A DNA stretch of 64,000 bases from Candidatus Limimonas egerieequi (GCA_018064455.1 JAGHVH010000015.1:1-64000), one strand, 5' to 3'. Positions 7,857-16,181 are shown, counted from the first letter of the stretch. Numbers and translations are program-made. The notes: generated by a model not told the origin, from the sequence alone.

Positions 7857-8047
7857 TTTAACTCCTCTTCACTTTCTTTAATTTTGATTTCTACGCCTGA
7901 GAGTTTACTTGCGCAGTAAGTCATCACTGTTTGGTATACGAAATCGCAATATTCTCCACTAATGCCTTGCCAAGCACAAAGTGGCCTATCGCCCTCGCCG
8001 CATTTAGTTTCGCAACAACTTTCTACTAATCTGTTAAAATCTTCCAT
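7853..8047 (-). CDS. Cys-rich small protein
   Basis: 64 aa with CCETKCGEGDRPLCAW in the N-terminal third and a charged C terminus. Preceded by GGGAGGATAT. Possible metal site; no family recognised. Confidence 0.62.
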   Translation of the reverse strand: MEDFNRLVESCCETKCGEGDRPLCAWQGISGEYCDFVYQTVMTYCASKLSGVEIKIKESEEELK

Positions 8048-8081
8048 ATATCCTCCCGTACAAAATTACAATTTTGTGCGC

Positions 8082-8318
8082 TTACAAATTTCTAATAATA
8101 GTCTTGTCACCATCATGTTGCACAAGAAATGAATCGTTTGTACTGTCCTCTGGCAGCGATGATCTCTGCCAATACTCATCATAGTATGGTATGTTTTTTT
8201 CCATTACGTCTTTTGTTATCTCATATACTTCGTGCCAAAACTCGTCTGGCACTTCTACTTCTACTAATGCTTCGCTCATCTTGGCTACGCATATATCATT
8301 GATTTCTATTAATGTCAT
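8082..8318 (-). CDS. Hypothetical small acidic protein
   Basis: 78 aa, mostly helical and acidic, starting MTLIEINDICVAKMSEALVE. AAGAGGTTTTATA precedes the start. No domain recognised. Confidence 0.6.
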   Translation of the reverse strand: MTLIEINDICVAKMSEALVEVEVPDEFWHEVYEITKDVMEKNIPYYDEYWQRSSLPEDSTNDSFLVQHDGDKTIIRNL

Positions 8319-8329
8319 TATAAAACCTC

Positions 8330-8485
8330 TTATGAATAAGCACGTCGAATCATATTTTCTTCTTCATTCTGCAGTTCAAGGATTTCTATTGCTATTCCTA
8401 TTTCTTCAACATAATCATATTGAGTATCAGTACAATTCTCACTAATTAAATATCTAAGGTTTTCTATTACTTCTTCTAGTTTCAT
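8330..8485 (-). CDS. Hypothetical 51-aa protein
   Basis: ATG 8485 follows AGGAGTGAGTAGA. It reads MKLEEVIENLRYLISENCTD and is mostly helical and acidic. Short helical proteins of this kind are frequent between phage zinc-ribbon genes. Confidence 0.58.
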   Translation of the reverse strand: MKLEEVIENLRYLISENCTDTQYDYVEEIGIAIEILELQNEEENMIRRAYS

Positions 8486-8515
8486 TCTACTCACTCCTTT
8501 ACATATTTAAAATTA

Positions 8516-8806
8516 TTATATTAAATAAATTAACGCGATTAAATAATGCAAAACTTGGTCTTGAAAATATGTTATTTTATTATATCTTGCTTTCAATGGA
8601 TCAATAATAATATGTGATATAAAAATAACTAATAATTGCCATGATATTCCAAAGCATAAATAAAAAGGTAAACAATATAAAACACAATGTATAAACAAAT
8701 GATACCAATTTTTACCTTTAGTTTTTGCTATAAAGTCTACTTGTAATACATAATCTCCCAAACAATGGCAAAATAATATTTTTAATAATAACGATATCAA
8801 TGTCAT
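8516..8806 (-). CDS. DUF3307-like membrane protein
   Basis: 96 aa with three to four predicted membrane helices. The N terminus has HCLGDYVLQVDFIAKTKG and a following HLFIHCVLYCLPFYL, the pattern of the DUF3307 family seen in phages and bacteria. Probably an inner-membrane protein; the conserved His and Asp residues lie at the membrane face. Biochemical role unknown. Confidence 0.75.
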   Translation of the reverse strand: MTLISLLLKILFCHCLGDYVLQVDFIAKTKGKNWYHLFIHCVLYCLPFYLCFGISWQLLVIFISHIIIDPLKARYNKITYFQDQVLHYLIALIYLI

Positions 8807-8848
8807 CTAATTTATCCTCATCTTTTAATTTCATATTTGTATACCCCA

Positions 8849-9082
8849 TTAAACATCTATCTTATCCATCTTTGCTCCACAATTAGGACAATAATTATGG
8901 TAACCTTTACTGTAAATAAAACAATTTGTACATATATAATCATAATTTGATTTAAACCACCCAGCGTGAATGACGGGCGCAACATCTTCTGCACCACCAC
9001 TTGCATAATATATTTCGTTATTAATAGCGGTTAAGGAGTATGCCAATCTGTTCATTTTATCAATATCTATATATCTTGCCAT
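8849..9082 (-). CDS. Zinc-ribbon accessory protein (RYIDIDK/HAxW)
   Basis: 77 aa starting MARYIDIDKMNRLAY. Later GGAEDVAPVIHAGW is followed by CTNC and YCPNCGAKMD. The same block order is seen in 10139-10396 (RYIDIDK ... GGAEDVVPVVHA ... C..C), showing recent duplication. ATG 9082 has GTGGTGAAAATTAAT upstream. Confidence 0.72.
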   Translation of the reverse strand: MARYIDIDKMNRLAYSLTAINNEIYYASGGAEDVAPVIHAGWFKSNYDYICTNCFIYSKGYHNYCPNCGAKMDKIDV

Positions 9083-9090
9083 ATTAATTT

Positions 9091-9498
9091 TCACCACTCT
9101 ATTTTTACTTTTTGTTTTACTAATGACTCATAATATTTTTTTAGTTCTTTAGACTCTTCAGGTGTTAAACTTCGCATACCACTCTTATCCATCTTTGCCC
9201 CACAGTTAGGGCAATAATTAGTGTTGTTATATTTAAGTTCAAAGTCACAATTAGAACAATATGCCACACCATATATTCCGTCTTTATGTTCCCATTCAGC
9301 GTGAACAACGGGGTTTTTCATCTTATTCCTTAGATTATCAACAATAGCCAAAATAGACCTTGCCTGTTCTTCAGTCAGTTCGTTAACAGTACAAAGTGAA
9401 TATTTGTATTTGGCTTTTGTAAGTGTCGTTATTAATTCTTTTTCAAATTCAATGCTGCTTCCAGTAGTCATATTAGCCATATATACAATATAAATCAC
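9091..9498 (-). CDS. Zinc-ribbon accessory protein (HAxW family)
   Basis: About 135 aa if it begins at GTG 9498, which overlaps the upstream stop; ATG 9480 is the alternative. The N-terminal part is helical, then PVVHAEWEHKDG with CSNC and YCPNCGAKMD, and a charged helical tail. Paralogue of 4239 and 8849. Confidence 0.7.
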   Translation of the reverse strand: MIYIVYMANMTTGSSIEFEKELITTLTKAKYKYSLCTVNELTEEQARSILAIVDNLRNKMKNPVVHAEWEHKDGIYGVAYCSNCDFELKYNNTNYCPNCGAKMDKSGMRSLTPEESKELKKYYESLVKQKVKIEW

Positions 9499-9926
9499 AT
9501 CCTTAATATAGTAGGTTCAAAACGATTTTCAATCTTATCTTCAATAGCTTTAGTAATATCGTAAGGCTCTATAAATATCCCTTCTTGTGTTATTCTCATA
9601 TAACCATGTGAAGTATTATTAATTAAATCCGACGGCTTGTAAGGTTCTGGATAGAATGTCATATCACAATACTCACAAGTATTACTTGTCATACGAGCTC
9701 CACAGTTAGGGCATTTAGAATGTAACAATGGTTCTTTTTTAATTGGTTTAATTATTGGTTCCTCTTCAGGAGGGAGAAACATTATTGGAGTAGGTTCATA
9801 TTCTTTAATAGGTGGTATAAGCTTTTCTATAGGATCTTCGGTATTATTTGCGCATATACAACAAGCTATAAAATATATAATTAATAAAATTAAAATTACA
9901 GCACCTATTATTTCTGATGCAGTCAT
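9495..9926 (-). CDS. Membrane-anchored zinc-ribbon protein
   Basis: 143 aa with one N-terminal membrane helix (about residues 7-27), a Pro/Glu-rich linker, and a ribbon CPNCGARM ... CEYC (about 72-90). The C-terminal 50 residues are predicted soluble. Topology suggests a single-pass protein with the ribbon on one face of the membrane. Confidence 0.68.
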   Translation of the reverse strand: MTASEIIGAVILILLIIYFIACCICANNTEDPIEKLIPPIKEYEPTPIMFLPPEEEPIIKPIKKEPLLHSKCPNCGARMTSNTCEYCDMTFYPEPYKPSDLINNTSHGYMRITQEGIFIEPYDITKAIEDKIENRFEPTILRM

Positions 9927-10132
9927 AAATTAACCTCCGATTCTAAAAAGGGTATCATATTTATAAAGTATGCATATTCCCAATAATTTATATGTGTTTT
10001 CATATAATCATTTGTAAATAACAATAGTAACTTGTTGTTCCTATATATGTATAATCCATCTTCTTTTCTAATTGCTTCACATCCTAAATTTTTTATTTTC
10101 TCTTTTAATTCCGCCTCTTTAATAAGAACCAT
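9923..10132 (-). CDS. Hypothetical small protein
   Basis: 69 aa, starting MVLIKEAELKEKIKNLGCEA. The preceding gene ends 6 nt upstream at 10139. Helix followed by beta strands rich in Tyr and Phe. No family recognised. Confidence 0.6.
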   Translation of the reverse strand: MVLIKEAELKEKIKNLGCEAIRKEDGLYIYRNNKLLLLFTNDYMKTHINYWEYAYFINMIPFLESEVNL

Positions 10133-10138
10133 TCATAA

Positions 10139-10396
10139 TCACTCCTTATCTAACTTTGCACCACATTTATAGCAATAGTTCACGTTTGTATAACAAGATT
10201 CCTTGCAATTTGTACATATAGGAACTCCTGTATATTTTGCCCTTATAATTTTAGCGTGAACAACTGGTACAACATCTTCTGCGCCACCATTATTGTAGTA
10301 ACATTTGACACAATTTCCCTCACACTCGTGACGAATATAATGAATACAATCCAAATAATAGTTTTCAAACTTGTCAATATCTATATATCTTGACAT
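10139..10396 (-). CDS. Zinc-ribbon accessory protein (RYIDIDK)
   Basis: 85 aa starting MSRYIDIDKFENYYLDC. It has a Cys cluster CEGNCVKC, then GGAEDVVPVVHAK and two C..C pairs ending YCYKCGAKLD. First gene of the long minus-strand operon; its leader faces the divergent lysis cassette. Clear paralogue of 8849. Confidence 0.72.
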   Translation of the reverse strand: MSRYIDIDKFENYYLDCIHYIRHECEGNCVKCYYNNGGAEDVVPVVHAKIIRAKYTGVPICTNCKESCYTNVNYCYKCGAKLDKE

Positions 10397-10532
10397 TTAC
10401 TCACTCCTCTAGTTTCTAATTTCACATATCAGATTATTTAATTTACTTAATAATATATTAATACACTTTCTTATTTCTTTCAAGAAAAAAATGTAAATTT
10501 TTTAAATTCAATAAATTGTGATGTATAAAACT

Positions 10533-10558
10533 GCTCTTTTATTTAGAGCGTTTTTTTA
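10533..10558 (+). terminator. Terminator or attenuator upstream of lysis genes
   Basis: GCTCT (10533-10537) and AGAGC (10545-10549) form a short stem followed by seven T. It sits in the divergent intergenic region 35 nt before the first lysis gene, so it may act as a leader attenuator. The surrounding 10397-10592 sequence is AT-rich and presumably holds promoters, but I see no convincing -35/-10 pair. Confidence 0.5.
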
Positions 10559-10592
10559 TATATAAAAATTTTTAAAGAAGGAGGAAATCCAA

Positions 10593-10700
10593 ATGGAAGA
10601 AAAAATTCTTGAAGTTGAACTTGAAGGTCAGACTACTTTCAATGAAGATCCAATTGATGTTCTCGTAGCGGAAGGAGATGTTGAGAATGTTCAAGATTAG
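10593..10700 (+). CDS. Small protein leading the lysis cassette
   Basis: 35 aa, start preceded by a strong AAGAAGGAGGAAATCCAA. Very acidic, with no Cys and no membrane segment. It overlaps the endolysin start by 14 nt, and its last codons supply the endolysin ribosome site (GGAAGGAG), so the two are coupled. Function unknown. Confidence 0.65.
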   Translation: MEEKILEVELEGQTTFNEDPIDVLVAEGDVENVQD

Positions 10701-11736
10701 AACTTCTAAGCCAACCTCATCCGACAAGTTTGTTAAGTTATACAAGACTACTGCTACCGGTGGTTTGTCTGCTTGCATTAAGGGCAGCCCTACTGATAGC
10801 GTTTGTACTGTACTTGCAAACTGTGTTGGATATAGCTGTTCTCGATTCAATGAGATCTATGCCGAACTTACCGGAAATACGGCAATGAAGTATCCGTATC
10901 TCAATTGCAATGCTGAGAATTTCGTAGAAAGAGCTAAGCAAACTTATGGACTTAGCACAGGTTCTACTCCTAAGCCAGGCGCAATCATGGTTTGGCAAAA
11001 GGGCGCCACACTTAGTGGCAACGATGGTGCTGGTCATGTAGCTATCGTAGAAAAGGTTATTGACGCTAATACAGTCTATACTTCTGAATCTGGATATGGC
11101 GGCAGTGCATTCTGGAACTCTACACGTTCTAAAGGAACTGGTAACTGGGGAATTAATTCTCCTTATAAATTTAGATGTTTTATCTATAATCCAGCTGTTA
11201 CCGACGCTATGATTGCAGAAGAGAACAAAAAAGCTGAGAATGAAAATCCTTATGTTGAGCCTTCCGTAGTTATGAATCAGGCAACATACAAAAACAAGAG
11301 CTTTTCCGGCGTTAAGTGGGCTCAGTGGTATCTTACTAAATATAAGTATTATACCGACAAAATTGACGGTTACTTCGGCCCGCTCACATTTAATGCCGTC
11401 AAAGCATTCCAAGCCGGCCATAACGATCAGAGCGGAAAGGCACTTGAAGTTGACGGATCTATCGGCCCACTCACAAGATGGTCGTTGGTAAACGAATCAA
11501 AGTGTAAGAGATCTACTCCTACACAGGCTAAAGAAACAAAGACAATGAAGGTTGGTTCTGTTGTTAAGATCACCGGCAACAAATACTATGGCGGACAAAC
11601 AATTCCTGCTTGGGTAAAGAAGAAGAATTGGATTGTCTACGATATCTCTGGAGACCGAGTAGTTATTAACAAGAGCCAGGATGGTAGCTCAGGCATTATG
11701 TCCCCTATCAAGAAGAGCGATCTTCAAGTAGTTTAA
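10687..11736 (+). CDS. Endolysin: CHAP domain plus peptidoglycan-binding domain
   Basis: A 349-aa cell-wall hydrolase. An N-terminal CHAP-type cysteine peptidase/amidase domain has the catalytic Cys in NCVGYSCSRF (about residue 47) and the His in GHVAIVEKV (about 118). A PG_binding_1 domain covers about 200-265 (WAQWYLTKYKYYTDKIDGYF ... VDGSIGPLT). A C-terminal SH3-like wall-binding domain covers about 285-349. It degrades host peptidoglycan at lysis. ATG 10687 lies 9 nt after GGAG; the ATG at 10678 is too close. It is followed by two holin-type genes. Confidence 0.9.
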   Translation: MFKIRTSKPTSSDKFVKLYKTTATGGLSACIKGSPTDSVCTVLANCVGYSCSRFNEIYAELTGNTAMKYPYLNCNAENFVERAKQTYGLSTGSTPKPGAIMVWQKGATLSGNDGAGHVAIVEKVIDANTVYTSESGYGGSAFWNSTRSKGTGNWGINSPYKFRCFIYNPAVTDAMIAEENKKAENENPYVEPSVVMNQATYKNKSFSGVKWAQWYLTKYKYYTDKIDGYFGPLTFNAVKAFQAGHNDQSGKALEVDGSIGPLTRWSLVNESKCKRSTPTQAKETKTMKVGSVVKITGNKYYGGQTIPAWVKKKNWIVYDISGDRVVINKSQDGSSGIMSPIKKSDLQVV

Positions 11737-11748
11737 GGAGATGATTGT

Positions 11749-12129
11749 ATGGAACTTATTAATGAATTTGTTTCAACTTATGGAGTAACTATCCTTTATG
11801 CTGTACTCACATTCTTGGCTGGCAAGATTGGTCTTGCTATCAAGAACGTATACACAAAGCATGTAAACGATCAGACTAAAAGGGAAGTTGCTCAGACATG
11901 TGTTAAAGCCGTTGAACAACTTTACAAAGATTTGAACGGCTCAGAAAGACTTGATAAATGTATTGAGTCTGTTGTGGCTATGCTTGGCGAGAAGGGCATT
12001 ACTGCAACTGAATTGGAAATCCGTATGTTAATCGAATCAGCAGTTCATGAACTCAAGAGTACTGCTACTTGTGATATTTTTGCGGACGACAAACAAGAAA
12101 AAGAGGATGCCGAAGACGAAATCAAGTAA
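11749..12129 (+). CDS. Phage holin, LL-H type
   Basis: 126 aa with a single N-terminal membrane helix (TILYAVLTFLAGKIGLAI) followed by a charged helical cytoplasmic region with VNDQTKREVAQTCVKAVEQL. This is the layout of the phage_holin_6_1 / LL-H family. It releases the endolysin through the membrane. Strong AAGGAGATGATTGT ribosome site; spacing fits the endolysin-holin operon. Confidence 0.85.
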   Translation: MELINEFVSTYGVTILYAVLTFLAGKIGLAIKNVYTKHVNDQTKREVAQTCVKAVEQLYKDLNGSERLDKCIESVVAMLGEKGITATELEIRMLIESAVHELKSTATCDIFADDKQEKEDAEDEIK

Positions 12130-12191
12130 CGGGTAGTATATACTAGCCTAACTTCGTCTTCAACAATAAAAAGGCAAAGGAGGTTTTTTCA

Positions 12192-12581
12192 GTGACAGAT
12201 CAAGAATTAGCTAAGCTTGTTGAGACGGAGCAAAGGTCTAAATCAAACAGTCACCGACTAGATGAGGTCGAAGACGAGATCAAAGGGATTAAGAATGATC
12301 AGAAAGCGATTTATTCCATTGCAACTTCTGTTGAAGTTATTGCCCAAAGAATTACTACTATTGAAGCTAAGGTAGACGATACTAACGCTAAGGTAGACAG
12401 TCAGGCTAAGGCACTAAAGGAAACAGAAGCAAAGTTATCTGAAAAGATCAACGAATCTGAAAGGGCACCACTTAAACAGACCGCGTCAAATATAAACCAA
12501 GTTAAGGTTGCTATCATTAGCAGCATATGTACTCTTCTCGCATCTGGGATTATTGGCGCAGCAATTGCATACTTAACCTAA
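12192..12581 (+). CDS. XhlA-like membrane lysis accessory protein
   Basis: 129 aa beginning at GTG after AAAGGAGGTTTTTTCA. A long coiled coil (about residues 10-95) is followed by one C-terminal membrane helix. This tail-anchored coiled-coil layout matches the haemolysin XhlA family that assists lysis. Last gene of the lysis operon. Confidence 0.75.
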   Translation: MTDQELAKLVETEQRSKSNSHRLDEVEDEIKGIKNDQKAIYSIATSVEVIAQRITTIEAKVDDTNAKVDSQAKALKETEAKLSEKINESERAPLKQTASNINQVKVAIISSICTLLASGIIGAAIAYLT

Positions 12582-12594
12582 TTAGACATCACAG

Positions 12595-12720
12595 CACAAC
12601 GCATTGGTAAACCCGGCCACGCTGTTGAGCGCGCTGTCTAACAGCTCCCCGTAGACATAGTTATACCCCCAAGTATAAACGTGCCTACACGGGCCTCACA
12701 GAGGAAATTAAAGCATGTAA
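12595..12720 (+). ncRNA. Candidate structured RNA after lysis genes
   Basis: No gene is open in 12582-13037. Within 12595-12720 several nested pairings are visible: GCTGT/ACAGC around CTA, TTATAC/GTATAA around CCCCCAA, and an outer GTAG/CTAC arm. The segment is more GC-rich than its surroundings. It may be a 3'-UTR RNA or an independent small RNA ending at the terminator 12821. Low confidence; covariation would decide. Confidence 0.35.
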
Positions 12721-12820
12721 TGAAAATTATATAATTTTTGTTATACTGATCGAGGAAACATTCTCGGTCTGAGGTTCAACAATTTACAGGAATGTTGAAT
12801 ATATGTTGAACATAAATTGA

Positions 12821-12860
12821 AATCCCCACAACCTATTATAGGAAGTGGGGATTTTTTTTA
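12821..12860 (+). terminator. Lysis operon terminator
   Basis: AATCCCCAC (12821-12829) pairs perfectly with GTGGGGATT (12845-12853), followed by a run of T to 12859. A strong Rho-independent terminator on the plus strand. Farther right, at 12892-12925, the arms TACTGAACAA/TTGTTCAGTA form another inverted repeat of unknown role. Confidence 0.88.
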
Positions 12861-13037
12861 CGCCGTGTCTTTTTTGAAATTTGTACTGAACAAAATCTCG
12901 CATAATTGAAAATTGTTCAGTATGCTTACTGGCATAACGAAAAATTGCGGAATACGCAAAAATAATTTCTGTACCGATAAGGTATAAGCAACGATATTAC
13001 GTATAATTTACTTTGACATTTACACGATTACGAACAC

Positions 13038-13298
13038 TTATCGTTCGGTGTATGATATTGTAAGTTCAAAATGTTTGTCGTCATCATAATGATCTTCGAC
13101 CGGCTTGCAGAAAATAATGTAATCCTTAACATAAGAACTCTTATCTAGAAACGTTGCTAAGCCGTCCAAGAAGTCTAAGTGCTCCCAGTCGTAACCTCTG
13201 TCGAATATATATCTATCGAGAAGATAGTGTATCTTCCAATATATTTTGTAGAGCAGCGAACTGTATCTTACATAATCCTTAAAATCAGATATCGTCAT
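13038..13298 (-). CDS. Hypothetical protein
   Basis: 86 aa starting MTISDFKDYVRYSSLLYKIY. Rich in Tyr and Asp and mostly helical. Last gene of the 13-25 kb minus-strand run. GGAGGATTACGTAG precedes the start. No family recognised. Confidence 0.65.
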   Translation of the reverse strand: MTISDFKDYVRYSSLLYKIYWKIHYLLDRYIFDRGYDWEHLDFLDGLATFLDKSSYVKDYIIFCKPVEDHYDDDKHFELTISYTER

Positions 13299-13314
13299 CT
13301 ACGTAATCCTCCGT

Positions 13315-13614
13315 TTATGTCCAGAATGAGCACATATGCTCCAATCCTTTTGGTCTATCAATTGGATAGTACTCACCCTTGTCCTCGTCATATTTATAAA
13401 ACCACGCCTCACGCTTGGCTCCATACAATCCCTCGGTGATCTCTTCGATGATGGCATAATTATAGCAGGTTTCCCACAAGTCTGCTTGATTGTTTTTAAC
13501 AACCCGGTCCGCTGCCTCAAAGCTGCTATACCATCCGGCGTTGCATGGATACTGCAAGTATGGGACGTCGTTCTCTATGTCTTCAACCGTTGTAATTACA
13601 AATATTGAACTCAT
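13315..13614 (-). CDS. Conserved phage protein of unknown function
   Basis: 99 aa with YAIIEEITEGLYG and AWFYKYDEDKGEYYPIDRP, a signature I associate with a widespread Clostridia phage protein lacking a function. Probably a small mixed alpha/beta domain (VITTVEDIE N terminus). The start is preceded by GGAGAATTTATT. Confidence 0.68.
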   Translation of the reverse strand: MSSIFVITTVEDIENDVPYLQYPCNAGWYSSFEAADRVVKNNQADLWETCYNYAIIEEITEGLYGAKREAWFYKYDEDKGEYYPIDRPKGLEHMCSFWT

Positions 13615-13768
13615 AATAAATTCTCCATAGTAGACTAATCAAATCGGTTATAACGATTATTAATACAAGTAAACAACACCCTTTAGGGTATGATTCATCC
13701 ATATTTGATTGACATTATAACCGATGGGGTGTAATTTTGCTTGTGACAAACAATGTGTTATCCTTTTA

Positions 13769-14149
13769 TTAATAACTATCATAAAAGAAATATCGGTATT
13801 TAGGATTAGGAGAAATGATATCCTCTTTAATAAGCAAAAGATTAGCGAGGTTAATTCTGTTCCAATCAGAATCTTCCCAATCATCATCTTCATCTTCAAT
13901 AGCTTCAAGAATACAATAAGTTAATGTTTCAATAACCATATCTATATTCTCATCATCTATTTCATAACAACCACTATTACCTAATCTATGGTCTTCAGTG
14001 GAAGCACGACTAATTAATGAATCTCTAAAGTGCCAACATTTCCTCCAATAACATACTTCTATGTGAATATATCCGTAAATATTAACGTCTTCTATTTCTA
14101 AAGGCAAATCTTGTCTATTGATTTTAAATATGCCATTGTCAAGTCCCAC
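13769..14149 (-). CDS. Hypothetical protein
   Basis: 126 aa if started at GTG 14149, which sits 8 nt after GGGAGG; the ATG at 14167 lies before that ribosome site. The centre is acidic (EDEDDDWEDSDW). No family recognised. Downstream, 13615-13768 has no convincing gene, although a 40-codon frame overlaps the 3' end. Confidence 0.62.
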   Translation of the reverse strand: MGLDNGIFKINRQDLPLEIEDVNIYGYIHIEVCYWRKCWHFRDSLISRASTEDHRLGNSGCYEIDDENIDMVIETLTYCILEAIEDEDDDWEDSDWNRINLANLLLIKEDIISPNPKYRYFFYDSY

Positions 14150-14151
14150 AA

Positions 14152-14511
14152 CTATTCCTCCCAGCATTTATAATACTCGTCGATTGATGTTGCCGTGTCG
14201 TCAATATTATCAATACACTTTTCGCAATACGGAGAAATGTATCCGGTAGTAATGTACTCTGCAGGCTCTCCGCATTCGCAGCACGTAAATCTACTGAATT
14301 CGACATACTTTCTGATAATCTCGTCCGTTTCATCTGTGCCTCCGTTATCGTACCAACGAAGTTCCCCGAACTTTTCCTTTGCCTGCAAAACAACATAGTC
14401 GTTCAATAGGCCAAGTTCCTCTAACTTAAGTGCAAGCTCTGCACACAAGTCGTTAACCAACTTTGTCCATCCCTCTGGACATTCGTACTCAAGAATATCA
14501 AATGCTATCAT
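14152..14511 (-). CDS. Conserved phage zinc-motif protein
   Basis: 119 aa. The N-terminal EGWTKLVNDLCAEL, central AKEKFGELRWYDN, and C-terminal CCECGEPAEY ... ISPYCEKC form a pattern common in phage and bacterial proteins of unknown function. The C-terminal half should bind one zinc. The start is preceded by GGAGAAATTTAT. Confidence 0.7.
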   Translation of the reverse strand: MIAFDILEYECPEGWTKLVNDLCAELALKLEELGLLNDYVVLQAKEKFGELRWYDNGGTDETDEIIRKYVEFSRFTCCECGEPAEYITTGYISPYCEKCIDNIDDTATSIDEYYKCWEE

Positions 14512-14542
14512 ATAAATTTCTCCTACAAATCATTATTCAGTC

Positions 14543-14740
14543 TTACTCATTTATTTCAATTGCATATTTAGGTAGGCAATCATTTACATACCTTTTCATA
14601 AATGACAAATTGCCCTTTAGTTGGATTAAAACTTCGATCTCGTCTGCATTGTCGGATTTTTTGATATCTTCTAATACCCTCTCGTATCCGGCGTCAACAA
14701 TCGCATTTAAAAGTTTTAAGCTGATATATTTATTGTCCAT
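14543..14740 (-). CDS. Hypothetical helical protein
   Basis: 65 aa starting MDNKYISLKLLNAIVDAGYE after ACGGAGATAAAACAT. Two amphipathic helices. An in-frame ATG at 14794 lacks a ribosome site. Confidence 0.6.
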   Translation of the reverse strand: MDNKYISLKLLNAIVDAGYERVLEDIKKSDNADEIEVLIQLKGNLSFMKRYVNDCLPKYAIEINE

Positions 14741-14800
14741 ATGTTTTATCTCCGTATGTATACTTGAAAATATTGTTTGGGTCAGATGGGTCATTTTTTA

Positions 14801-15019
14801 CTAATACGAGATTTTATTCAGCACAAGACTTTCAACAACGTGCTTGTAGAACATGTCTTGACCAGAACCGCGCCAATTGTGGACCATAATGTCGTAACTC
14901 GGTTCTACGTTTTGCTCAAACGTGCCAAATCGGTCTACTATCTCAATAGTTCCTATATGCTGCTCTCCGCCAGAGACAAATCTGACTTCATCGTACAGTT
15001 CATATTTTGGTTTGTTCAT
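14801..15019 (-). CDS. Small beta-rich protein, paralogue of 45350-45625
   Basis: 72 aa starting MNKPKYELYDEVRF, with GGAGG 10 nt upstream. It shares the blocks PKY...D.V.F, FGTFEQN-EPSYDIMV and KHVVESL with the protein at 45350. The two genes lie 30 kb apart in the same genome, so this is a duplicated family. Fold suggests an SH3-like barrel; function unknown. Confidence 0.68.
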   Translation of the reverse strand: MNKPKYELYDEVRFVSGGEQHIGTIEIVDRFGTFEQNVEPSYDIMVHNWRGSGQDMFYKHVVESLVLNKISY

Positions 15020-15036
15020 TTCCAATTCGTCCTCCA

Positions 15037-15300
15037 TCAAAAGATAAATTCATATACTATCGTCGGCATGACTCCCATACCATCTGCATATGGAATAGAA
15101 CGTATTGTGTTGAATTCGATCCAATCTATGGCTTGCTGCTCGTCGCATCCGTACTCGTCCATATATTCTCTAACCATATTGTCGTAACTGTATACAGCAC
15201 TTCCGTCCGTGGTTATTCCAATAATTGAATTGTCGAATGATGGGTTGTCGAACACGACTGTATCTTCGTTCAGCATCTCTCTTATTTCTACGTCTACCAT
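15037..15300 (-). CDS. Conserved phage protein (FDNPSFDNSIIG)
   Basis: 87 aa. The sequence VVFDNPSFDNSIIGITTDG, then YDNMVREYM and NTIRSIPY, is typical of a very common Firmicutes and phage protein of unknown function. It overlaps the next gene by 7 nt. Confidence 0.7.
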   Translation of the reverse strand: MVDVEIREMLNEDTVVFDNPSFDNSIIGITTDGSAVYSYDNMVREYMDEYGCDEQQAIDWIEFNTIRSIPYADGMGVMPTIVYEFIF

Positions 15301-15491
15301 AGTCGATTCCTCCTAAAAGATAAGATATACTCCGTCTTGCTCTTAGTTGTGATCAACCAAAATACCTCGTCGTATGTCTTGATGGTTTCAATTGAATAAT
15401 TCTCTTTGTCACTAAGCACTAAGCTTAATAGACGTAGTATGTATTTATGTGGCAACTTAGTGCCTGTTTTAAGTTCAAATAAATGTAACAT
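15294..15491 (-). CDS. Hypothetical protein downstream of dUTPase
   Basis: 65 aa starting MLHLFELKTGTKLPHKYILR. ATG 15491 follows GGGAGACTTTAATC inside the end of the dUTPase gene region. A longer upstream reading of the same frame would run antiparallel to good coding sequence of dut and is rejected. Confidence 0.62.
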   Translation of the reverse strand: MLHLFELKTGTKLPHKYILRLLSLVLSDKENYSIETIKTYDEVFWLITTKSKTEYILSFRRNRLW

Positions 15492-15493
15492 GA

Positions 15494-15979
15494 TTAAAGT
15501 CTCCCAGTGCTGCCAAAGCCTCCGGTTCCACGTTCTGTTTCGTCGAGCGAGCTTACCTGATTGAATATGACTGTTCCGTATGGAATGAAAACAATCTGAG
15601 CAATTCGCTCCTTGCAGGATATACCTTGCGACTGATCGCTGTCGTTTCTTAGGCACACCATTATTTCTCCACGATAATCTTCGTCAATGACACCTACACA
15701 ATTCGCTGGCCTAAGACCGTGCTTACAAGCAAGTCCACTTCTTGCAAATATAGCTCCGAAGTAACCGTGAGGTATAGCCACCTTGATGCCAGTATGAATA
15801 GTACGAGTTTCGCCTGGCATAAATACAACGATAGGGTTTTCTTCGCACGCGTACAAATCGTATCCTGCTGCACCGTCAGATCCTCGTGTCGGTTCAGTTG
15901 CGTTTTCATTTATCTTTTCAAAATTTACTTTCAATGCCTGTTTAATTTGAGCATGAGCGTCTAATTTGTTATTTGGCAT
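15494..15979 (-). CDS. dut: dUTP diphosphatase
   Basis: 161 aa trimeric dUTPase. It hydrolyses dUTP to dUMP and PPi, preventing uracil misincorporation and supplying dUMP. All five motifs are present in order: SDGAAGYDL (I), ARSGLACKHGL (II), CVGVIDEDYRGE with the catalytic Asp (III), ERIAQIVF (IV) and RGTGGFGSTG (V). Works with the TS-like enzyme at 18115 and the dNMP kinase at 24453. Confidence 0.95.
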   Translation of the reverse strand: MPNNKLDAHAQIKQALKVNFEKINENATEPTRGSDGAAGYDLYACEENPIVVFMPGETRTIHTGIKVAIPHGYFGAIFARSGLACKHGLRPANCVGVIDEDYRGEIMVCLRNDSDQSQGISCKERIAQIVFIPYGTVIFNQVSSLDETERGTGGFGSTGRL

Positions 15980-15980
15980 A

Positions 15981-16181
15981 TTAGAGTTCCTCGTTTTCGT
16001 AATCTCCTACAGAAAAGAAGCCTTCTTCACAAGCGGGGTGTCCCTGCCAACTGCGCTTCTTCTCTTCCATTCCAATGTGGAATGGGAATAAGCAATATCC
16101 ATTAATTGCATTTCTTCCGAGACTGTCTATCTCTGGTCTGTAATGAATGCAGTCTTCACAAAATTTACCTTGATTATCCAT
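15981..16181 (-). CDS. Cys-rich small protein
   Basis: 66 aa with CEDCIHYR near the N terminus, then CLFPFHIG and ACEEGF; the four Cys could form one metal site. Adjacent to and co-directional with dut (1-nt gap). Similar Cys-rich proteins are common in phages; function unknown. Confidence 0.62.
   Translation of the reverse strand: MDNQGKFCEDCIHYRPEIDSLGRNAINGYCLFPFHIGMEEKKRSWQGHPACEEGFFSVGDYENEEL

Noticed and set aside
10738-11421. Minus-strand frame of 227 codons
   Set aside because: Antisense to the endolysin gene whose CHAP and PG-binding motifs are clear.
15294-15656. Longer 120-codon version of the 15294 gene
   Set aside because: Its 5' half overlaps dUTPase coding sequence out of frame; ATG 15491 with GGGAG is the supported start.
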